From CALIBK01 sp037444165 (lineage in GTDB: Bacteria > Desulfobacterota > BSN033 > UBA1163): a stretch of 14,127 bases of DNA. A program made the translations under genes and the position numbers. The stretch lies in the NCBI GenBank assembly GCA_037444165.1, contig JBBIMX010000065.1, positions 1 to 14,127 on the forward strand, written 5' to 3'. This document shows positions 1-6,463 of the stretch, one piece after another; positions within the stretch are counted from its first letter, which is position 1; each line of letters starts with the position of its first letter. A model generated the notes under the pieces. It was given only the letters and a program-made list of their open reading frames with translations, ran no database searches and was not told the origin of the DNA.

Positions 1-8
1 ATATTCAT
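1..8 (-). CDS. Possible start of a third island gene, cut by the window edge
   Basis: On the minus strand the stop codon of the restriction endonuclease (TAA, 10-8) overlaps an ATG at 8-6, giving TAATG. A good Shine-Dalgarno-like GAGGTG lies just upstream (about 14-19, minus strand). This is the usual layout of a translationally coupled downstream gene. Only the first codons are inside the window, so the product cannot be read. A cognate DNA methyltransferase would be the natural expectation next to a restriction enzyme, but that is inference only. Confidence 0.35.
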
Positions 9-838
9 TATTTCACCTCAAACAATTCACACGGCTTTATCTTGAATTGTAACTTTGTTGGGTCAGGAGTTCCACCTTTCCTTTGCATAGTAATTTTTCC
101 AATATATAAACTTCCTTTTGGTGACATCCTTACCTCGCCTGAGCCAAAGAAATTCATTGCTGTGTTTATATCCTTCAGGATCCAAGTAGTTGTATCATTA
201 CTTTTATTATATCTTGTAACAAGCATCCAGTTTGGAGATAACCCTCCTCGACCTTTTAATATATCAGTAACAACAAGAATTTTATTATCGCTGAAAAACT
301 GTATAATTTTATCTTTGAGTTCTTTTGGAAGTTCATCAAGAAACATTCTTCTTCTATCCCTTAAAATTTTATTCCCTACAATATCGGGATGAGATGGAGG
401 ATGAACTTCGCCAGTGAATAATTTCAGACCAAATGCTATCTCGTCATCAAAACCCCACATCTCTTTATATGAATCTACCCATCTTTTGTCTACTTGATTA
501 TAGTCTGCATCTGAATTAGCCTTTTTTAATGATAGATTTTCTATTTTTAGAATTTTATCAATTGTAATAATTATCCTTATTTGTGCATCTGTTTTTTTGA
601 ATTTCATCAATTCCTCAAAACTTTCTCTTAAATTTAATCTTTCGACATCTTCTTTTTTCATCCGCGTTGGTATTAAAATTGCCCCAACTGAATCTATAGA
701 GTTAATCTCATATCCCATGATCTTGAGCCATATTTTTGCTTCATTATCCTTTTTCCAATTATTAAATTTTTTACAAATATCTTTTTCATTTGCAAAACCA
801 CCTTTGGCTGTAGTAGAACCAATTTCAAATGTTGTCAT
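8..838 (-). CDS. HinP1I-like type II restriction endonuclease
   Basis: A 276-aa protein that matches, as I remember it, the R.HinP1I family (G^CGC cutter) over its whole length. Shared blocks are an N-terminal GSTTAKGGFANEKD (7-20), DYNQVDKRW (112-120), KEMWGFDD (125-132), FTGE (141-144), VVTDILKGRGG (189-199), the QRKGG block (252-256) and the C-terminal LQFKIKP..ELF block (263-273). The PD-(D/E)XK-type active site aligns as D84, then S103 and K105, with the same D-to-K spacing as HinP1I (D62, Q81, K83). The Gln/Glu position is therefore Ser here. It also carries about 20 extra residues (about 59-80) before the catalytic Asp. The ATG at 838 follows an AAGGAG box and lies 3 bp after the upstream HTH stop, so the two genes form an operon. 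The gene is AT-rich, suggesting transfer. Specificity for GCGC is inferred from the family and not visible in the sequence. Confidence 0.85.
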   Translation of the reverse strand: MTTFEIGSTTAKGGFANEKDICKKFNNWKKDNEAKIWLKIMGYEINSIDSVGAILIPTRMKKEDVERLNLRESFEELMKFKKTDAQIRIIITIDKILKIENLSLKKANSDADYNQVDKRWVDSYKEMWGFDDEIAFGLKLFTGEVHPPSHPDIVGNKILRDRRRMFLDELPKELKDKIIQFFSDNKILVVTDILKGRGGLSPNWMLVTRYNKSNDTTTWILKDINTAMNFFGSGEVRMSPKGSLYIGKITMQRKGGTPDPTKLQFKIKPCELFEVK

Positions 839-841
839 TAG

Positions 842-1078
842 CTATTTCTCCTTTATTCTCTTCATAGTAGAATACTTTATATTTTTTGTTATTCTTTCTA
901 AAGATTGCTCACTTATCCATTTATCAATTACCTCTTTTTTGAACCTCCATTGCCCAGCAATTTTAACAGAGGGGATTTGACAGGAGCGGGCAAGTTTATA
1001 GATGGTATGTTCATCCATCTGTAGATATTCAGCAACTTGCTTGACTGTCATTATTTCATTTTCTTTTCGGTTTTTCAT
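842..1078 (-). CDS. Small excisionase/MerR-type helix-turn-helix protein
   Basis: A 78-aa basic protein. Residues about 10-55 form a DNA-binding domain of the excisionase/BldC type (HTH_17): MTVKQVAEYLQMDEHTIYKL, then a wing ending GQWRFKKEVIDKWI, where the xGxxRF/R(I/F)KKE pattern is typical. The C-terminal tail is Lys/Arg-rich. It lies immediately upstream of the HinP1I-like endonuclease in the same operon. That position is where a controller (C) protein of a restriction-modification system often sits, though C proteins are usually of the Xre type. The role as controller is inference; it could equally be a leftover phage or integrative-element excisionase-like gene. The start at 1078 is supported by an AAGGA box 8-9 nt upstream and a promoter about 40 bp upstream. 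An internal ATG at residue 10 is a less likely start. Confidence 0.75.
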   Translation of the reverse strand: MKNRKENEIMTVKQVAEYLQMDEHTIYKLARSCQIPSVKIAGQWRFKKEVIDKWISEQSLERITKNIKYSTMKRIKEK

Positions 1079-1116
1079 CGGTTTATCCTTTTTATCAAAA
1101 CATAAAATTTACCAAT

Positions 1117-1145
1117 ATAATACAAAATAAAACAAAAGATTTCAA
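1117..1145 (-). promoter_or_regulatory. Sigma-70-type promoter for the HTH/endonuclease operon
   Basis: On the minus strand a -35 box TTGAAA (1145-1140) and a -10 box TATTAT (1122-1117) are separated by exactly 17 bp. Each matches the consensus at 5 of 6 positions. Transcription would start near 1110, leaving a leader of about 32 nt before the ATG at 1078. Confidence 0.65.
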
Positions 1146-1369
1146 TAGAAAAATTTAAATTGGGCGGGCAACAGATATTCCCTTAAGGGGAAGCAGGTAC
1201 ACAAAGGGCGTTGCAGAAGACAGCCGAAGCCGACCGAATTTTCAGAATTCTTTTCAAATGAAGCTTTATCATCAGGGTTAATCCTTCTTCGAAAAAATTT
1301 TTTTTTGAAGGAATGTTGGAGTAAGGGGAGGTACGTTTTAGAGCCATTTATTGAAATAAATTTAGAATA

Positions 1370-1385
1370 ATGTTAACGTTAACAT
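1370..1385. promoter_or_regulatory. Perfect 16-bp palindrome, operator-like
   Basis: ATGTTAACGTTAACAT is perfectly self-complementary with a central CG, the form typical of LacI/GalR-family operators (GntR-type sites in enteric bacteria look similar). It lies 60 bp upstream of the -35 box of the plus-strand promoter and about 225 bp upstream of the minus-strand one. Which protein binds it is unknown; no LacI-type gene is in the window. Confidence 0.45.
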
Positions 1386-1444
1386 GAATACAAAATGAGG
1401 GGGTTATTATTTATTTGTGAAATTCTTTTCAAAAAGAAAACTTC

Positions 1445-1472
1445 TTGAAGATAAAAAAATTACTGATATAAT
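1445..1472 (+). promoter_or_regulatory. Sigma-70-type promoter of the FrhB-kinase-channel operon
   Basis: TTGAAG (1445-1450), a 16-bp spacer, and a perfect TATAAT (1467-1472). The predicted start is near 1479, about 27 nt before the ATG at 1506. A G-rich ribosome-binding stretch GGGGGA (1497-1502) sits close to that ATG. Confidence 0.65.
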
Positions 1473-1505
1473 AGAGGCATAGATTCCAAAAATTTTGGGG
1501 GATTT

Positions 1506-2645
1506 ATGGGAGCAGAAACTAGGACTTTTCGTGATTTAATGGAAGAGGTACAGAAATATCAATTCTGTGGAAAGTGCGGAGGTTGCGTCTCCTTCTGTTC
1601 GGCTGACCACTTAGGAGCTCTTGGATTGAGTTCAGATGGGACTCCTATTTTAGTGGATGAAGAGAAATGCCTCAAATGCGGTATCTGTTACTTAATCTGT
1701 CCGAATATTCATGAACTGGATGAAGAGTTGAGAAGAAAGACGGGTTGGGAACCTCCTATCGGAGCGGTACGCGATATTCTTTCTGCTCAAACAACGAATC
1801 CAACCGTAGGAGAAAGATGTACGGATGGCGGGGTCGTGACCTCCCTTCTTCTTTATCTTCTGGATCATCATATGATCGATGGAGCACTGGTTTCCCGAAG
1901 TGATGGGCCCTTTCATCGAGCCCCTCTTTTGGCTACCACTGGAGAGGAAATCATTTCAGCCTCAGGTTCCCATTATGATGAATCCTATCATCTCGCCGAG
2001 TTTGGAACTCAGTACTCTACCTATTCTCCAGCGATGTATCAACTCAAAGAATTGAGAAAAGGAATGATCGATCGAGTGGCTATGGTTGGGACACCCTGTC
2101 AGATCCACACGGTTCGAAAAATGCAAGTCCTTAAGATCCTTCCTGCAGATGTGATCAAATACTTTTTTGGCCTGTTCTGTATGGAGAATTTTTCCTTCAA
2201 TGATCTTCAGATCGAGCGAATTCGAAAGAAGTATGGATTCGAAATGAAGGAGATCATCAAAATCAATGTAAAGGAAGATTTCTTTGCCTACCTCAAAGAT
2301 GGAAGGGTGATTCGTATTCCTTTTGAAGAGATCGATTCTATTGCCAGACCTGCCTGCCTCGTCTGCCCGGACTTTTCAGCAGAATATTCCGATATCTCCT
2401 TTGGAGGATTGGGTTCTCCGGATGGATATACCACTGTATTAATCCGAACCGAAAGAGGAAATTGGATCTATCGAGAAGCCCTGGCTGCAGGATATCTTCG
2501 AGAAAAGAGGTATCCGTCGATGCAAAAGGCAAGGAGTGATTGGATGAGACTTCATACCCAAATCATCAATTTTTCAGAAAAAAAGAGGGCTCGTGCTTCA
2601 AAAAATAGAGCTGAAAGGAAAGGGACTGTTTCTCCTCCTATTTAA
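1506..2645 (+). CDS. FrhB-type coenzyme F420 hydrogenase/dehydrogenase beta-subunit family protein
   Basis: A 379-aa soluble flavin/iron-sulfur protein of the FrhB family, which transfers electrons between a partner enzyme (hydrogenase, formate dehydrogenase, Hdr-type complex) and F420, ferredoxin or another carrier. The N-terminus has two ferredoxin-like clusters: C21-C24-C27-C31 and C55-C58-C61-C65. The family core follows: CTDGGVVTSLLLYLLD (105-120), the signature VGTPCQI (194-200), GLFC (222-225), and RPACLVCPDFSAEYSDISFGG (281-301, C284/C287). The last ~25 residues are a basic tail. In bacteria without F420 such proteins are often electron adaptors, so F420 as substrate is not implied. 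It is the first gene of a unit with a kinase 3 bp downstream and an FNT channel, which makes a formate-dehydrogenase or C1-linked role plausible (inference). The start is fixed by the promoter and G-rich RBS; the next internal Met (residue 12) has no better RBS. Confidence 0.85.
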   Translation: MGAETRTFRDLMEEVQKYQFCGKCGGCVSFCSADHLGALGLSSDGTPILVDEEKCLKCGICYLICPNIHELDEELRRKTGWEPPIGAVRDILSAQTTNPTVGERCTDGGVVTSLLLYLLDHHMIDGALVSRSDGPFHRAPLLATTGEEIISASGSHYDESYHLAEFGTQYSTYSPAMYQLKELRKGMIDRVAMVGTPCQIHTVRKMQVLKILPADVIKYFFGLFCMENFSFNDLQIERIRKKYGFEMKEIIKINVKEDFFAYLKDGRVIRIPFEEIDSIARPACLVCPDFSAEYSDISFGGLGSPDGYTTVLIRTERGNWIYREALAAGYLREKRYPSMQKARSDWMRLHTQIINFSEKKRARASKNRAERKGTVSPPI

Positions 2646-2648
2646 AAT

Positions 2649-4622
2649 ATGAAGTTAGGGTCTTTATTTTATTCTACCCGTTCGAAGTTAATCTTTAGTT
2701 TTTTAGGGGTCTCCTTCTTAGGATGTGGGGTTGCCCTTTTGGTAGGAGGTCAACTTCTTTATCAGGCGGTTCTCAATGAGGCCCATAATCGAATCCGTTT
2801 AGATTTGAATGCAGCCAGGGAGATTTACCTCGACCGGATCAAAGGGATAAAAGTATCTTTGATGATCACTCAGGTAGGGCCCGTATTTCGCTCGGCCCTG
2901 GAACGTGGAGACGCCCCTCGTTTAGTCCCTTTGTTGAAAAATATCGCCCAGCAGACCGAACTGGATTTTTCAGGTATCGTGACGAAAGACGGGAGAACCC
3001 TCTGTCGGATTGGACCCAATGCCATCCCCAAAGAGGGGACTCCTTCGAACCCCATTGCCAATCTTGCCCTTCAGAGGCGAGTTCCTATTTCTGGCACGGT
3101 CGTGCTCAGTCATGAATTTCTTTTCTCCGAAGATCCCGCTCTTGCCGAGCGTGCCCGAATTAAACTGCTTCCAACCAAAAGAGCCATCCCGAGGCCAGAG
3201 ACTGAAGAACTCTCTGGGATGGCTCTTGCCGCCGCTATCCCGGTCACTGAAAATGGTCGTCTCTTAGGAGTCCTTTATGGAGGCGTTCTGCTTAATCGAA
3301 GTGAAGAGATTGTAGATCGAGTGAGGGATACCCTCTTTCAACATGAAATCTATCAGGGTCGAAGTGTCGGAACAGCCACCATCTTTCTTAAAGATGTTCG
3401 TATCTCAACCAATGTCATCTCTCCTGATGGAACTCGAGCGATCGGGACGATTGCCTCAGAGGAAGTCAAAGAGCGTGTCCTCAATGAAGGGAAGAAGTGG
3501 ACTGACCGTGCCTTTGTCGTGAGTGACTGGTATATCACCGCCTATGAGCCGATCGAGGACATCTTTGGGCAGCGGGTCGGGATGCTTTATGTGGGAGTCT
3601 TAGAGGCAAAGTATGCGGACGTTCGAAGAAGTGCCCTCTCCCTTTTTATTTTAATCACCATCGCAGGGATGGGCTTAGCCGTTGGATTGGGCTACATGAT
3701 CGCGAATAAGATCAGCCGACCTGTCCAACAGTTAATCCAGGCCAGTATTCAGGTCTCTAAAGGAAATCTTTCTCCTGATCTTGGACCCATTTCAAAAGGG
3801 GAAATCGGAGTCCTTCAGAAGACCTTTGGTCAGATGCTTGCCTCTCTCCAAGAACGGGACAAACGTCAGAGAGTGGAGAGTGAAATCAAACTCCTGCAAT
3901 CCGAAAAACAGGCAAGCATCGGGAAGTTAGCTGGAGGAGTAGCCCATGAAATTAATAATCCTTTAACAGGAATCTTTACGTTTACACACATGTTACTCAA
4001 ACGGAATGATCTCCCCGATGAGGTTCGTTCGGACTTAGAAGTGATCGCTCAGGAGACCGAAAGGGTTCGAAAGATCGTCAAGGGACTTCTTGATTTTTCG
4101 CGCCAGACCGAACTCGATCGAGAACCTACTGATGTGAATCGATTGGTTCGCCACACCCTCTCCTTGATAGAGAATCAGGCCCTGATCAAGGGGGTTGATT
4201 TAACTTTTCAACCCGGAGAGGGATTACCCATGATCACCCTCGACCGAAACCAGATGCAAAGCGTTCTGCTCAACATTCTAATTAATGCATTAGATGCTAC
4301 AGGGCCAGGAGGAAACATCAAGGTCTCCACAGGGATTGGGGTCTCTGCTAAATCCCCTGGGCAGAAAGGGGTGGAGATCGTGGTGACGGATACGGGGTGC
4401 GGAATTCCACCCGAGCATATCGATAAGATATTCGATCCTTTCTTTACGACGAAAGAGGTGGGGCAGGGGACAGGGCTCGGGCTCTCTGTTTCCTATGGGA
4501 TTGTGGAACGTCATGGAGGAACGATCTGGGTTCAGAGCCAGGTGGGCCGGGGAAGTAGCTTTACGGTATGGTTACCCATAGAGGAGAAGGTGGCTGAAAC
4601 TCATGAAGATCTTAGTCGTTGA
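2649..4622 (+). CDS. Membrane sensor histidine kinase (Cache-HAMP-HisKA-HATPase)
   Basis: A 657-aa kinase. A first membrane helix (about 13-36) is followed by a large extracytoplasmic region (about 38-328) resembling a double-Cache sensor; the piece 240-320 (GTATIFLKDVRISTNV..., DWYITAYEPI, GMLYVGV) is typical of the membrane-proximal Cache half. A second helix (329-352), HAMP (about 353-405) and a coiled connector follow. HisKA has the phospho-acceptor H433 in GGVAHEINNPLTG (429-441). The ATPase shows the N-box around N542/N546, DTGCGIP (581-587), FDPFFTTK (595-602) and GQGTGLGL (605-612), so all catalytic boxes are intact. The ATG lies 3 bp after the FrhB stop with no strong RBS of its own, indicating translational coupling, and the 3' end overlaps the next receiver gene by 20 bp. 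The ligand is unknown; Cache domains usually bind small organic acids or amino acids. It is the obvious phosphodonor for the two receivers that follow. Confidence 0.93.
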   Translation: MKLGSLFYSTRSKLIFSFLGVSFLGCGVALLVGGQLLYQAVLNEAHNRIRLDLNAAREIYLDRIKGIKVSLMITQVGPVFRSALERGDAPRLVPLLKNIAQQTELDFSGIVTKDGRTLCRIGPNAIPKEGTPSNPIANLALQRRVPISGTVVLSHEFLFSEDPALAERARIKLLPTKRAIPRPETEELSGMALAAAIPVTENGRLLGVLYGGVLLNRSEEIVDRVRDTLFQHEIYQGRSVGTATIFLKDVRISTNVISPDGTRAIGTIASEEVKERVLNEGKKWTDRAFVVSDWYITAYEPIEDIFGQRVGMLYVGVLEAKYADVRRSALSLFILITIAGMGLAVGLGYMIANKISRPVQQLIQASIQVSKGNLSPDLGPISKGEIGVLQKTFGQMLASLQERDKRQRVESEIKLLQSEKQASIGKLAGGVAHEINNPLTGIFTFTHMLLKRNDLPDEVRSDLEVIAQETERVRKIVKGLLDFSRQTELDREPTDVNRLVRHTLSLIENQALIKGVDLTFQPGEGLPMITLDRNQMQSVLLNILINALDATGPGGNIKVSTGIGVSAKSPGQKGVEIVVTDTGCGIPPEHIDKIFDPFFTTKEVGQGTGLGLSVSYGIVERHGGTIWVQSQVGRGSSFTVWLPIEEKVAETHEDLSR

Positions 4623-4995
4623 CGATGATGCCATTGTGATTAAGAGCTGTCGCCGGATCCTTGAATCAGAAGGATTTGAAGTCCTTACCGTTTCCAGTGC
4701 TGAAGAAGCATTAGAGATGATTAAGAAATATGATTTCGATCTTCTCCTCATCGATGTGAAGATGCCCAAATATGATGGGCTCTATCTGATGAGAGAAATC
4801 AAAAAAGAGCTACCCGAAGTCCCCATCATTGTCATGAGCGGTTATCCAACCCAGGAGACGGTGAAGGAGGTAATGAGATTAGGGGCAAACCAATTTATCC
4901 CCAAACCCTTCCGACCCGATGAGCTGATGAGGGTGATTCGTCAGGTGATCCAAAAGGTCCCGGGGAAGACCTTCTTTCCTACAGGGGCGGGTTAA
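4603..4995 (+). CDS. Single-domain response regulator (CheY-like receiver)
   Basis: A 130-aa protein that is only a receiver domain. It has the acidic pocket D7-D8-D9, phospho-acceptor D51 in LLLIDVKMP, S79 in VMSGYP and K101 in PKPF. No output domain follows, only a short tail (TFFPTGAG). The start overlaps the kinase gene by 20 bp, which strongly suggests it is the kinase's partner. By hand alignment about four in ten residues match the receiver half of the next gene, including the shared blocks SCR.I.E.EGFEV, SGYPT and KPFRP.E, so the two likely arose by local duplication. It could be a phosphate sink, a relay, or a competitor for phosphorylation of the channel-fused receiver (inference). 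Confidence 0.92.
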   Translation: MKILVVDDDAIVIKSCRRILESEGFEVLTVSSAEEALEMIKKYDFDLLLIDVKMPKYDGLYLMREIKKELPEVPIIVMSGYPTQETVKEVMRLGANQFIPKPFRPDELMRVIRQVIQKVPGKTFFPTGAG

Positions 4996-5016
4996 AGAGA
5001 GTAAGGAGGCAAGCCT

Positions 5017-6288
5017 ATGGCTGAAAAAATGCTTATCATTGATGACGAAGAGATCGTATTGAGATCCTGTCGGAAGATCTTTGAAGCAGAGGGGTTCGAG
5101 GTGACCACCACGACCAATCCCCAGGAAGGACTCAACCTGGTTGCTGAAAAGGCATTCGATGTGGTCTTGGTGGATTGGATGATGCCTGGATTTGATGGGA
5201 TGGATGTCGTAGAGGAGATCGATAAGCGTTCTCCGAATTCAGCCATCGTCATGATCAGTGGATACCCCACGGTAGGCCGTGCCACAGAGGCGATGAAACG
5301 AGGAGCGATGGATTATATTGCCAAACCCTTTCGTCCCGAGGAGATCATTGAAGTCGTCAAAAAGGCCGTAAGACGGAAGGTGGTGGAAGAGAAGAAGGCC
5401 ATTGGAAGATTCGAGAGGATTATCAAATCATGGCAATTTCCTGTGCCTACCCTGGAAGATAAGGCGCCTAAAACGATCGCCGAAACCGTCGCCCAAAGTG
5501 TGGGAGTAGCCAAGGCGACTTCTCCTTGGATTACTGTATTCATCCTGGGAATTCTTGCGGGGGCGTATATTGGGTTTGGAGGGTTACTTTCTACGACGGT
5601 CACTTTTGATATGGCGTCGAGATGGGGAATTGGATTTACAAAAATCTTAGGGGGAGCCTCTTTTAGTGTGGGTCTGATGCTGGTTGTCATTGCAGGGGCC
5701 GAACTCTTCACCGGTAATAATTTAATGGTTTCGAGCGTCCTTTCTCGGGAGATCTCCTTCAGTACCATGCTCAAGAGGTGGGCGGTTGTCTTTTTTGCCA
5801 ATTTTATCGGGTCGATCCTGGTAGCCCTTCTCTTCTATTTCTCAGGACTCTGGAAGACGGCCGATGGGGCTTTGGGCATAGCCGCCATAAAAGTAGCCTA
5901 TCATAAAGTGACCCTTTCTTTCAGCGAAGCCTTATGGCGCGGGATCGGATGTAATTGGTTGGTTTGCCTGGCTGTATGGATGGCACTGGCTTCTCGTCAG
6001 ACAATCGGGAAGATCTTTGCCATTTTTTTCCCCATCACAGCCTTTGTCGCCATCGGCTTTGAACACAGCGTGGCCAATATGTATTTCATTCCTGCAGGGA
6101 TCATGCTTCGTTATGGGGCAGGACTAACGGGTCTTGAAGGAGTGGATTTAAGCCAACTCAATGTGATTAATTTCTTATGGAAGAATCTCCTTCCAGTGAC
6201 CATTGGGAATATTATTGGAGGGGCTGTCTTCGTTGGAATGAGTTATTGGGGGGCCTATCTTAAACCAGTGAAGTCCACTCCTTCATAA
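5017..6288 (+). CDS. Receiver domain fused to a formate/nitrite transporter (FNT) channel
   Basis: A 423-aa two-part protein. Residues 1-122 are a complete receiver: D9-D10, phospho-acceptor D53 in VLVDWMMPGFDG, S81 in ISGYP, K103 in AKPF. A linker (about 123-150) leads into a full FNT channel (about 151-415). The channel has PKTIAETVAQSVGVAKA (151-167, the usual cytosolic entry helix of FNT proteins), FILGILAGAYIGFGG (175-189), GAELFTGN (227-234), GCNWLVCLAVW (311-321), GFEHSVANMYFIPAG (347-361, central-pore His H350) and NLLPVTIGNIIGG (390-402). About six hydrophobic segments match the FNT fold. There is no in-frame ATG between the halves near the channel start, and a strong AAGGAGG box precedes the ATG at 5017, so the fusion is one polypeptide. 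FNT channels are homopentamers moving formate, nitrite, hydrosulfide or similar monovalent anions; formate is favoured here by the MetF/FrhB context but is not proven. Phosphorylation of D53 by the neighbouring kinase could gate transport (inference). Confidence 0.92.
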   Translation: MAEKMLIIDDEEIVLRSCRKIFEAEGFEVTTTTNPQEGLNLVAEKAFDVVLVDWMMPGFDGMDVVEEIDKRSPNSAIVMISGYPTVGRATEAMKRGAMDYIAKPFRPEEIIEVVKKAVRRKVVEEKKAIGRFERIIKSWQFPVPTLEDKAPKTIAETVAQSVGVAKATSPWITVFILGILAGAYIGFGGLLSTTVTFDMASRWGIGFTKILGGASFSVGLMLVVIAGAELFTGNNLMVSSVLSREISFSTMLKRWAVVFFANFIGSILVALLFYFSGLWKTADGALGIAAIKVAYHKVTLSFSEALWRGIGCNWLVCLAVWMALASRQTIGKIFAIFFPITAFVAIGFEHSVANMYFIPAGIMLRYGAGLTGLEGVDLSQLNVINFLWKNLLPVTIGNIIGGAVFVGMSYWGAYLKPVKSTPS

Positions 6289-6392
6289 TCTGTTGAGATA
6301 AAACTCTTCACCGCTTCTGAAAGGATTCCCGGGATAGCAGGGATCCAATAAATGTTTTAAAATCAACCCATTCTTGATGCCTTCCAGAATTT

Positions 6393-6414
6393 ATCCCGAT
6401 GAAGAGATCGGGAT
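6393..6414. repeat. 8-bp inverted repeat (hairpin) between channel and ligase genes
   Basis: ATCCCGAT (6393-6400), a 6-nt loop, then ATCGGGAT (6407-6414), a perfect 8-bp stem. It is not followed by a T-run on the plus strand, so it is not a classical intrinsic terminator. It may act as a processing or RNA-stability element between the two genes. Nothing else was recognised in the 175-bp gap (6289-6463). Confidence 0.4.
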
Positions 6415-6463
6415 GGAGCGGAAAAAATTTGCTAAACTATGGTGATAGGAAACGGGGTGGGAG

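Larger units (their letters stand above)
1079..1505. other. Intergenic region between AT-rich island and FrhB operon
   Basis: This 427-bp gap has no credible gene on either strand. It holds a minus-strand promoter (1117-1145), a 10-bp palindrome CCCTTAAGGG (1180-1189), a short less AT-rich stretch (about 1160-1235) and two copies of the 13-mer AATTCTTTTCAAA (1246-1258 and 1421-1433). It also holds a perfect 16-bp palindrome (1370-1385) and a plus-strand promoter (1445-1472). The composition changes here from the AT-rich left side to the balanced right side, so the junction of an inserted segment probably lies in this gap. No tRNA or integrase site was recognised. Confidence 0.6.

Noticed and set aside
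42..392. Plus-strand frames over the endonuclease gene
   Set aside because: They lack an RBS and any known domain; the opposite strand encodes a full-length HinP1I-like protein.
1276..1305. Possible intrinsic terminator (CCTTC ... A-run/T-run ... GAAGG)
   Set aside because: The stem is only 5 bp plus a zero-loop A/T stretch, with no T-run after the closing arm and no upstream gene on that strand to terminate.
1079..1505. tRNA, att site or CRISPR repeat at the island junction
   Set aside because: No cloverleaf-like sequence, no long direct repeats and no regularly spaced repeats were seen; the only direct repeat is a 13-mer.
5386..5530. Possibility that the receiver and the channel are separate genes joined by a sequencing error
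   Set aside because: The frame is open throughout, both halves are complete, the linker is of normal composition, and there is no ATG with RBS near the channel start.
5313..5801. Antisense frame of 162 codons in the receiver-channel gene
   Set aside because: It is a shadow of the coding strand without start signals or domains.
6393..6414. Terminator between the channel and ligase genes
   Set aside because: The 8-bp hairpin is real but no T-run follows on the plus strand, so it was listed only as an inverted repeat.
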